Translations under genes and position numbers: made by a program
Part shown: positions 1-5,874 of the stretch, piece after piece
How the letters are laid out: the number at the start of each line of letters is the position of its first letter
Numbering within the stretch: the stretch's first letter is position 1
The notes under the pieces: generated by a model
Told to the model about the DNA's origin: nothing
Databases searched by the model: none
The model's input: the letters and a program-made list of their open reading frames with translations, nothing else
NCBI RefSeq assembly: GCF_040549525.1
Contig: NZ_JBEPTM010000007.1
Span: forward strand, 1-64,000
DNA: 64,000 bases
From: Lacisediminihabitans sp040549525
GTDB lineage: Bacteria > Actinomycetota > Actinomycetes > Actinomycetales > Microbacteriaceae
Reading direction: 5' to 3'

Positions 1-391
1 CGAGGCGGTGATCCTCCCAGAACTCGCCGCCGCCTAAACTAAAACAACTGACCCGCACGGTGTTGAGAAACTCCACCACTCAGCGGGACGTGACCTCAAG
101 TGTCGGCGCAGGGCGACATGCCCCGCCCGCTGACCGTTCCACTTATGGGCCGCCGATCCGGGCGAAAAGTGTTCCAGGGCGGGCTCTCGCGATGGCGGGA
201 ACTGCCGCCCGGTGGTCGTCCCCAATTGACGAACACGCCAGCACAGTGGTCTCCTCGTGGATTTGCGAGCATCTAAAACGTGAGGGCCGAAAGACGCCTG
301 AGCTTTTGGCGCCATCTCGGGGTGAGTGAACTCTCTTCGGAGAGTGGTCGTATTGGCTGCGTCAAGCAATGGTGCTAGTTTCATTAGCATC
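1..391. other. Gene-free left edge with a repeat
   Basis: I see no convincing gene here. Open frames on both strands lack a recognisable family, a Shine-Dalgarno sequence and actinobacterial codon bias. The stretch contains one copy of a roughly 100-base repeat (124-223) that recurs near 2921-3019, and its right end carries the likely operator of the following GntR gene. Confidence 0.5.
124..223. repeat. Dispersed hairpin repeat, copy 1
   Basis: Two conserved parts. Part B (124-150) begins CGCCCGCTGA and ends TTATGGGC; it folds as a small hairpin TTCCA-CTTA-TGGG. Part A (163-223) begins CGAAAAGTGTTCCAG and contains the stem GGCGG/CCGCC. Part A matches 2959-3019 with only about five differences over some 60 bases. 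The differences show no three-base period, so this looks like a non-coding repeat rather than a gene remnant. B and A are about 12 bases apart in both copies. Confidence 0.6.
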
Positions 392-393
392 AT
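369..393. promoter_or_regulatory. Palindromic operator at the GntR start
   Basis: Nine-base arms ATGGTGCTA (369-377) and TAGCATCAT (385-393) are inverted repeats with a single mismatch around a 7-base centre. The right arm overlaps the start codon of the GntR gene. YtrA-type GntR proteins usually bind such palindromes at their own promoter, so autorepression is the natural inference. A TTGGCT sequence at 353-358 could be the -35 element. Confidence 0.5.
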
Positions 394-748
394 GTTGTGG
401 GTATTGGATCCGAATGCTCGTCAGGGGCTAGCGGCGCAGGTCGCGTCCCAGGTGCGCCGCGGCTTGGTAGACGGCGAACTGACCGCGGGAGATCTCTTGC
501 CGTCCTCCGCCGAGCTGGCTCAGGTTCTGGGAGTGAACGCGAATACTGTGCTTGCTGCTTACCGCTCGCTCCGCGATGAGGGGCTGCTGGAATTTCGACG
601 AGGTCGCGGTGTGCGAGTACGTCACGACGCCGAGCACGACGCCAAGGTGTTACAAGCAGCCCGGGAGTTTGCTGAAGTTGCGGCCGAGTTCGGCTACACG
701 GCAGACCACTTTCCCGAGCTCATGAGGCGCGCGGGAGCAACTATATGA
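392..748 (+). CDS. GntR family regulator, YtrA subfamily
   Basis: A 118-residue regulator with one N-terminal winged helix-turn-helix (about residues 10-75; it includes the typical LAQVLGVNANTVLAAYRSL stretch) and a short C-terminal dimerisation tail. No large effector domain is present, which is the YtrA pattern. I chose the ATG at 392 because the DNA-binding fold begins right after it and an inverted repeat overlaps it; an upstream ATG at 326 would add 22 residues without homology. Its stop overlaps the next start (ATGA at 745), so it is translationally coupled to a membrane protein. Known relatives repress membrane or transporter genes in their own operon, and repression of 745-1382 is inferred. 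Confidence 0.85.
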   Translation: MLWVLDPNARQGLAAQVASQVRRGLVDGELTAGDLLPSSAELAQVLGVNANTVLAAYRSLRDEGLLEFRRGRGVRVRHDAEHDAKVLQAAREFAEVAAEFGYTADHFPELMRRAGATI

Positions 749-1236
749 AAGCCTCGATGATTCGCGCTTACACGAGCAACGTGTTCGCGGTTGGTCCGTC
801 GATTTGGTGCGCCGTCGCGACGGTGGTGGTTGCCGCTGGGGTGCTTACTGCAAGCGGTGTGCCAGTTGGTGTGACCCTCGTAGTCGCCCTCGTCATTGCC
901 GCGATGGTAGCTCTGTTCGTACTGATGACCGTGCACGTGCGGGTCGTCGCAACTCGCGACGAAGTGGCCTACCGAGTGGGTTTTGGGCGGTGGCGATCCT
1001 TCTCGAGTTCGGCCGTGCGGAGCTCCGAATGTGTGCAGGTCGGAGCTGCCGCGATTGTCGGAATCGGCATCCGACCCTCCTGGAGCACTGCACGGCACAT
1101 CGTTCGCGCTGGACCGGCGCTGCACCTCGAAATCGAAACCGGAGAGAATGTCTGGCTCAGCATCACTAGCCCGCTCCCAGAAGATCTGACAGAAGGTCCT
1201 TCGTCACTGATCAAAGAAAGCACCCATCCTCAATGA
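745..1236 (+). CDS. Two-helix membrane protein of the GntR operon
   Basis: A 163-residue protein with two predicted membrane helices (about 15-36 and 41-63) and a C-terminal soluble part of about 95 residues rich in beta-strand-like segments, ending with a charged tail. The layout resembles small PH-like or DUF1648-type membrane proteins often found beside YtrA-type regulators, but I cannot assign a family firmly. It overlaps the regulator by 4 bases upstream and the 49-residue ORF by 4 bases downstream, so the three form one operon. A role in sensing or resisting cell-envelope stress is a guess from context. Confidence 0.7.
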   Translation: MKASMIRAYTSNVFAVGPSIWCAVATVVVAAGVLTASGVPVGVTLVVALVIAAMVALFVLMTVHVRVVATRDEVAYRVGFGRWRSFSSSAVRSSECVQVGAAAIVGIGIRPSWSTARHIVRAGPALHLEIETGENVWLSITSPLPEDLTEGPSSLIKESTHPQ

Positions 1237-1382
1237 CGCATCCAGCACCCCGCAAACCTTGGTTCGGTAGCAAACGCATAGGCTGGGGAATCAGTCCCCA
1301 AACTTGGCAGGGCTGGGCGATAACCCTTGGCGCAACGGGCGTAATCATCGTGATCGGCCTGTTCGCGTCAGGACAATGGTGA
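1233..1382 (+). CDS. 49-residue membrane microprotein
   Basis: ATG at 1233 overlaps the preceding stop (ATGA), and the frame closes at TGA 1380-1382. The N-terminal half is basic and tryptophan-rich (PWFGSKRIGWGI, then TWQGWAIT), followed by one predicted membrane helix (about residues 29-45) and a short end. The WFG-x-KR-x-GWG plus WQGW pattern resembles short membrane proteins of unknown function that I recall from actinobacteria. The tight overlap with the two upstream genes and the coherent amphipathic-plus-helix layout argue for a real gene. Function unknown; it may be a subunit or regulator of the membrane protein before it. Confidence 0.6.
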   Translation: MTHPAPRKPWFGSKRIGWGISPQTWQGWAITLGATGVIIVIGLFASGQW

Positions 1383-1592
1383 CGCACCCGTCGATCGTTG
1401 CGGTGTTCATCCGCCTCGTGGTCGACGGCGCTCCGGAGGAACGCGCCCGAGCGTGACCGGGGTCATATGCTCAGTCGAGACCGCAGCAGTTTGTTCGGGG
1501 GCGGCGAGCCATAAGGCAGACTGCGGCCCATTCCTGTTCGATTGACGTTCCGCCCGTGAACGCTGCGGCAGAAGTCTGTGTGCGTGTGCTTC

Positions 1593-1817
1593 TCAGTCTT
1601 CGGTGGGCGGAGCCAGGCGTCGGCGCTTCTGAATGGCAAGTGATCCCAGCCCGCCAAGGAAGATAGCCGCGCCCTGCAATACGGCGCTGAGGATCTGCGC
1701 CCAAGGAGCATCGATCTCTTCTCGAAGCAACGCGCTGGCGGCGACTAGAGCGATCGCGACGGCAGCCAGGCTTGCGTACGCCTGCCAGACCCACTTTTCT
1801 GAACGAGGGGTTCGCAT
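1593..1817 (-). CDS. Small two-helix membrane protein
   Basis: A 74-residue protein with two predicted membrane helices (about 9-29 and 38-58), a short loop between them containing REEIDAPWAQIL, and a basic C-terminal end (QKRRR). I do not recognise a family. The Shine-Dalgarno sequence before the ATG is weak. Hydrophobic segments spaced as a hairpin and the lack of a better frame on either strand support it. It stands alone between two plus-strand genes in the accessory left arm. Confidence 0.5.
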   Translation of the reverse strand: MRTPRSEKWVWQAYASLAAVAIALVAASALLREEIDAPWAQILSAVLQGAAIFLGGLGSLAIQKRRRLAPPTED

Positions 1818-1974
1818 GCGTGAAGACTATTTCACAAGTCTCGCCGACGGCCGCAACTCGGCGAAATGACCTGTACTGCCGCCAACCTGTCGCATTGATC
1901 GTCCGGCTTGCGAGCTTGTTTCGTGGAACCCATCGCAAGGTGTCGATATTGCGGGCGGCGAGTAGCGTGTTGCC

Positions 1975-2340
1975 ATGACTGAGAGGTTCGCTGATCGCGT
2001 CACCGTGCCGGATGTCGTTGGGCTCCCCTTCCACGTCGGCCGGGACATTGCTGCCGAGTTTGGCGTTTCACTCGCTAACCCCGATCCCGACGGGCCATCG
2101 ATCGGCAGTATCGCGTGGCCTGGCCTGTTCTACATCACCTCGCAGAACCCGCGCCCGGGCGCTGAGGTTTACCGGTGGGACTCCGTCACGGTCGAGATCG
2201 TCGGCTATGGCGAAGCGGAACGCGGTGCACTTCGGAACTCTCCAGGCGCGCCATTGGTCGATTCGGAACACGCGACAGCAGAACCGGAGTATTTCGTCGA
2301 CCTGACCCCGACCGACGACCTCGACCAGAACCCGGTTTGA
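1975..2340 (+). CDS. PASTA-domain protein
   Basis: A 121-residue protein whose first about 75 residues look like a single PASTA domain: it opens with VTVPDVVGLPFHVGRDIA and ends with SQNPRPGAEVYRWDSVTVEIV, the usual beginning and end of that fold. The remaining tail is acidic and disordered-looking. PASTA domains normally sit in the extracellular part of PknB-type kinases or penicillin-binding proteins and bind peptidoglycan. Here there is no signal peptide, kinase or transpeptidase, so the role is unclear. It may be a decoy, a fragment or an intracellular orphan. Confidence 0.65.
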   Translation: MTERFADRVTVPDVVGLPFHVGRDIAAEFGVSLANPDPDGPSIGSIAWPGLFYITSQNPRPGAEVYRWDSVTVEIVGYGEAERGALRNSPGAPLVDSEHATAEPEYFVDLTPTDDLDQNPV

Positions 2341-2348
2341 TGAGCGAT

Positions 2349-2366
2349 AGACCTTCCGGTTACGGG
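2349..2366. repeat. Short hairpin related to repeat part B
   Basis: GACCTTCCGGTTACGGGC, nine bases after the PASTA gene stop, folds as TCCG-GTTA-CGGG. It matches the hairpins at 132-150, 2930-2947 and 3092-3110 in both stem position and the NTTA-type loop. Stem base pairs change together between copies (A-T in one, G-C in others). Confidence 0.45.
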
Positions 2367-2401
2367 CAGTTAGGGTCTTCCTTCTCGGTAGGGTCGCAGG
2401 C

Positions 2402-2929
2402 ATGGTGCGGCATCCGTGGAATCGTCTCCTTGCGTGGGTTGTCGATTGGTTGGCAATTCTCGTTTGGGTCGCCGTCGTGGCGGCTGTCGGGATTCCGCTG
2501 TACCTGATGGGCATCATCGGGACGGTGCCTCTTCTGGAGTTGAACCTGGTGGCGGCAGTGGTGCTGGTCGTACCCGTGACTCTTGTGCTGGCGAGACTTG
2601 AGTCGGGTGCGAAGGAAGGATCGTTGGGTAAACGGACCCGGCGTCTGAGGGTTGTCAGTGCACGCACCGGTGCACGTGTGAGTTTTCAGCAGGCGATCGC
2701 CCGCAACGCTCTGAAGATTGCGCTTCCCTGGACGATAGGTCATGCCGCCGTTTATGAAATCGTCACGTCAAGCGGCATAGGAGTTGTCCCGATTTCGGTG
2801 TGGGCCTTGACTGTGACCGCCTATATTCTTCCCATCGTGTACGTAGTGCCGTTATTCATCGGCACCGGCAGAACCCCTTATGACCGATTGTGCCGATCGA
2901 TCGTCGTTGCAGCTCCGACCGACCGGTAG
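2402..2929 (+). CDS. RDD family membrane protein
   Basis: A 175-residue protein with the hallmarks of the RDD family: an early arginine and aspartate in the first helix (R8, D15), a second helix (about 47-64), the conserved GSLGKRTRRLRVV loop (73-85), QAIARN with R101, and a last helix pair ending in PYDRL. RDD proteins are small membrane proteins implicated in ion or osmolyte transport in some species, but most have no assigned function. It starts with ATG at 2402 shortly after a TTCTCGGTAGGG leader, and a repeat hairpin begins at the base after its stop. Confidence 0.75.
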   Translation: MVRHPWNRLLAWVVDWLAILVWVAVVAAVGIPLYLMGIIGTVPLLELNLVAAVVLVVPVTLVLARLESGAKEGSLGKRTRRLRVVSARTGARVSFQQAIARNALKIALPWTIGHAAVYEIVTSSGIGVVPISVWALTVTAYILPIVYVVPLFIGTGRTPYDRLCRSIVVAAPTDR

Positions 2930-3019
2930 ACGTTCCGTTTACGGACACCCTCTCAGGCCGAAAAGTGTTCCAGAGCGGGCTTTCGCGATGGCGGGAAATG
3001 CCGCCCGGTGATGGTCCCG
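2921..3019. repeat. Dispersed hairpin repeat, copy 2
   Basis: Part A at 2959-3019 (CGAAAAGTGTTCCAG, then a GGCGG/CCGCC stem) nearly repeats 163-223. About 12 bases upstream is a diverged part B (2930-2947) that folds as TCCGT-TT-ACGGA and starts immediately after the RDD gene stop. The same B-A order and spacing as copy 1 suggests one mobile or duplicated unit. Confidence 0.6.
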
Positions 3020-3224
3020 CTTCAGGGCATCCGCTGTGCTCGAAGCGCAGCCCCGAGCCTACTGTCGCGATGTCGCAGAAATCCGCCCGCTGAAGGTCCG
3101 GGTTATGGGCGCGGCTCGCCTCGCCTCGCACAGGTGACTGAGCAAACTGGCATCCCTGACGAATTGCGGCGCCCATTCGATGGGCGCGCGTGTCGACTTC
3201 CTGCTCGTGGTGCGTCTCGCCTCT
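3020..3224. other. Intergenic remainder with an extra part B
   Basis: After repeat copy 2 there is one more part-B-like hairpin at 3084-3110 (begins CGCCCGCTGA, ends TTATGGGC; 21 of 27 bases match 124-150). Nothing else that I can support is present before the convergent membrane protein gene ending at 3225. Confidence 0.4.
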
Positions 3225-3938
3225 TTACCGACCTGATGGAGTGCGGCCGAATGATTTCTGCAAGCGCCAAAGAAGAAATGCTCCGACGAGTAGGAGCGTC
3301 ACCGCTGGTCCGAACGCGATGTAACCAGGCACTAGGGACCGCCCAGTTGACACAATCCAAGCCATCTCAACGGCAGCCCCGACGAGCGATCCGATTGCGA
3401 TCGCTATCAATTCGGTGGCCCCACTGATTTGATTGCCGTGCCGACCAGTTGCATACCGGCCGGCCGCTAATGAGAGGGCAGCGCCAAGAGCGCAGACCAT
3501 TCCCGCGATTGCTCCGACGCCGGCGAGAACTATCACGGTGACAGTATCCAGTTGAGGATTCCCTGATGCGAAGGTAAACCCGAGCCCGATCCCGTAAAGC
3601 ATCCCCGCGGTTGGGGTTACCCGCCAAATCAGTCGGGTCGCAGTGAGGTCGGGTGCGGAGTGGCGGAATCGGAAGGCGATCACCGAACTGGCGAGCAGCA
3701 GCACAACGCACACAAGCACGGCGGGCAGAAGGTTGACGACCAGAATGCTCAGCAAGAGCGCAAGAGATCCGCCCCCGATGCCCAATAGGAGCAATACTCC
3801 GACTGCTCGATGCCACGCCTTGGCTACCAAGGCGCTGGGCTCTCGCCGCACCGTCAGGGGCTCGCGTCGGCCGAGCGGCGATCCGAACGGGTCCTCGGTC
3901 GAATCCGAGAAGTCATCCAGTCGTCGGAAATCGTCCAT
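3225..3938 (-). CDS. Polytopic membrane protein of unknown function
   Basis: A 237-residue protein with a charged, proline-containing N-terminal 40 residues (DDFRRLDDFSDSTEDPFGSP) and about six predicted membrane helices (roughly 45-65, 68-88, 108-125, 133-158, 173-195, 205-224). I do not recognise the family. The cytoplasmic-looking acidic head and a small glycine/alanine-rich core suggest an integral membrane protein without an obvious enzyme motif. It is the last gene of the left accessory stretch before tRNA-Val. Confidence 0.6.
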   Translation of the reverse strand: MDDFRRLDDFSDSTEDPFGSPLGRREPLTVRREPSALVAKAWHRAVGVLLLLGIGGGSLALLLSILVVNLLPAVLVCVVLLLASSVIAFRFRHSAPDLTATRLIWRVTPTAGMLYGIGLGFTFASGNPQLDTVTVIVLAGVGAIAGMVCALGAALSLAAGRYATGRHGNQISGATELIAIAIGSLVGAAVEMAWIVSTGRSLVPGYIAFGPAVTLLLVGAFLLWRLQKSFGRTPSGR

Positions 3939-4099
3939 TGCGTGACACTAACTGAAAGATGTCTCAGCTCACGGTTCGACACTCAGCATGGTTCCTCGTG
4001 GGTGCGATCCGTTCGAAGAATGCCAGAACTCTCTCCGCTTAGAGCCAACACACCGTTACGCGGTCCCTGCAATAAACATGGTCCTGAACAGCACTTTTA

Positions 4100-4175
4100 T
4101 GGTGGGCCCTACCGGGCTCGAACCGATGACATCCACGGTGTAAACGTGGCGCTCTACCAACTGAGCTAAAGGCCC
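4100..4175 (-). tRNA. tRNA-Val (anticodon TAC)
   Basis: On the minus strand the sequence begins GGGCCTTTAGCTCAGTTGG and ends with the T-arm GGTTCGAGCC, acceptor strand AGGGCCC, discriminator A and an encoded CCA. The acceptor stem pairs over seven bases with one G-T. The anticodon loop TTTACAC sits between CCACG and CGTGG, giving anticodon TAC. Its 3' end faces the accessory-looking region to the left, the usual orientation for integration at a tRNA. Confidence 0.95.
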
Positions 4176-4288
4176 GCAGTGCACGCCCGCGAGGGCGGCT
4201 GCGACGAATCAATATCGTACAGGCATCCGGCTCGGCCGCGCACAGGGGAACATCCTGCGCAGCTCCGGGATTCGAAGCGGGAAGAGGC

Positions 4289-4762
4289 TCAGACGGTCAC
4301 CGGGGAGAGTTCGGCAAGAGCCTCACGGTAGGCCGCGATCGAGCGCGCCTCACCCGGTGCCGTGACGAAGCTCGCGCGGATGATGCCGTTCACGTCGATG
4401 AGGAAGCTCGCTCGATTCGCGAAGCCCTTTTCGGGCAGGAAGACACCGTATTCCTTCGCGACGCCTCCGTGCGGCCAGAAATCGGCGAGCAGGTTGAAGT
4501 CGTAACCATCAGCTTCCGCGAAGGCGCGAAGGGTGGCCTTCGAGTCGACGGAAACCCCGAGGAGTTCGATGCTCTTGTCGCTGAAGAGCGAGAGGTTGTC
4601 TCTCAATTCGCAGAGCTCGCTCGTGCAGGTGCTCGAGAACGCGAGGGGGAAGAAGACAAGCGCGACCGGCTTCTTGTGCCGGAAGTCGCTCAGCCTGACG
4701 TGCTCCCCGAATTGGTTGGGGAGTTCGAAGTCGGGGGCCAGGGTGTCGTTTTCCAGAGCCAT
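4289..4762 (-). CDS. ahpE: AhpE-type peroxiredoxin
   Basis: A 157-residue thioredoxin-fold peroxidase that reduces hydrogen peroxide and organic peroxides in the cytoplasm. The active-site stretch FFPLAFSSTCTSELCELRD places the peroxidatic cysteine at C46 with the usual upstream proline and serine (P39, S43). A second cysteine, C51, follows, as in many AhpE relatives. The C-terminal half carries the conserved RASFLIDVNGIIR segment, where the arginine supports catalysis. Length fits the AhpE group (about 153 residues in mycobacteria). It stands alone on the minus strand, so reductant partners are not evident here. Confidence 0.88.
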   Translation of the reverse strand: MALENDTLAPDFELPNQFGEHVRLSDFRHKKPVALVFFPLAFSSTCTSELCELRDNLSLFSDKSIELLGVSVDSKATLRAFAEADGYDFNLLADFWPHGGVAKEYGVFLPEKGFANRASFLIDVNGIIRASFVTAPGEARSIAAYREALAELSPVTV

Positions 4763-4840
4763 GTGAAGTTCCTATTCTCCGGATGAGGTGAACATCCGGT
4801 AAACACGATTGGCAAGCATACGCCCGGTGAGGGTGGACTC

Positions 4841-5716
4841 CTAGGGCGCAGGCTGCTCGATCGTGACGCTGTAGGTGAACTGACGGCTTCCACCCGGCTC
4901 GAGCACGAACTGGTGCGGCTTCTCGCTGTACTCGCCGGAAAAGCCCTGTGCGGCAGTCATGCCGAACCACGGTTCGATGCAGACGAACTCCCCCGGTGCC
5001 TTCGACCAGACGCCGAGGATCGGGAAATCGGGGAACGAGACGATGATGCAGGGTGCCCCCGGTGCCGAGTAGCGCACCGACCGACTGGCCAACTGGTCGA
5101 AGATGACCGCGTCTGCGACGAACAGGGACTCGTCGAGCGTGAGGATGTCGCCCACCACGGGCGTCGGCTGCGACTCGACCAGCGCGAGCCCGTCCACGAT
5201 GCGCCGGATGGGAGCAGGTTCCGGCTTCGCGAACGCGATCACGTGGGCCTCCCGAGGGATGCCCTCCACCAGCGGCCAGACGAAGGCGGGGTGCTCCCCG
5301 AGCGATGCCGAGAATGGCACGCTGTCGGTGTTCGTGACTGTCGTCGTCACAGTGAGCGTCGCATCCGACACCGAATAGAGAACTGCGAGACGGAAGCGGA
5401 AGGGAAACTTCTCCCTCGTCTCCGGCGAATCGACGAGCGTGAACAGAATCGAGCGCCCATCGGCATCCGATGCCTCGAAATTCTGGTCGCGGGCGAAGCC
5501 GTGTTGTGCGATCGGGTAGCTCACCCCCTCGTAGCGCAAGATCCCGCCCGGCATCTGTCCGATGATGGGGAACAGGATGGGCGCGCGCCGCTTCCAGACG
5601 GACCGCCCCTGCCAGAGCAACTCCCGACCGGCTCGGTCGACGAGGGACGACAGCTCGGCCCCCACCTCCTCGATGGTGATCCGGAGGCTGCCGCTGTCGA
5701 TCGTGTGGAGGACCAT
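4841..5716 (-). CDS. Aldose 1-epimerase family protein
   Basis: A 291-residue protein of the galactose mutarotase-like fold. Family signs are ELLWQGRSVWKRRAPILFPIIG near residue 33-55, an invariant-type histidine in the PIAQHGFAR segment (H72), the SLGEHPAFVWP segment carrying a second histidine, and the C-terminal FVCIEPWFGM where a glutamate acts as base. Length and motifs fit the LacX-like subgroup, which acts on free or modified hexoses. The exact sugar cannot be read from sequence. It is transcribed divergently from aceE. Confidence 0.85.
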   Translation of the reverse strand: MVLHTIDSGSLRITIEEVGAELSSLVDRAGRELLWQGRSVWKRRAPILFPIIGQMPGGILRYEGVSYPIAQHGFARDQNFEASDADGRSILFTLVDSPETREKFPFRFRLAVLYSVSDATLTVTTTVTNTDSVPFSASLGEHPAFVWPLVEGIPREAHVIAFAKPEPAPIRRIVDGLALVESQPTPVVGDILTLDESLFVADAVIFDQLASRSVRYSAPGAPCIIVSFPDFPILGVWSKAPGEFVCIEPWFGMTAAQGFSGEYSEKPHQFVLEPGGSRQFTYSVTIEQPAP

Positions 5717-5874
5717 GGCTGAGACGCTACCCGTGCGGGTAAGTCCACACCATGCGCAGGACGCGCCGCCAGCGAGAACTAGACTCGATACGGCCCTTCA
5801 TCCCGGCGACGGTCGCAACCCGATCGTCACCGCCAGGGTCACGGATTGTCCACGGAAAAGATGCGAGGTCGACG

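Noticed and set aside
34..393. A 119-codon minus-strand frame at the left edge
   Set aside because: It runs through the non-coding repeat, whose differences have no codon period, and has no ribosome-binding site.
1471..2034. A 187-codon minus-strand frame that contains the 74-residue membrane protein region
   Set aside because: Arginine-rich and without fold; the shorter frame has the hydrophobic helices expected of a real protein.
3952..3975. AGATGTCTCAGCTCAC resembling an IS481-type end
   Set aside because: Only a partial match, with no partner repeat or transposase nearby.
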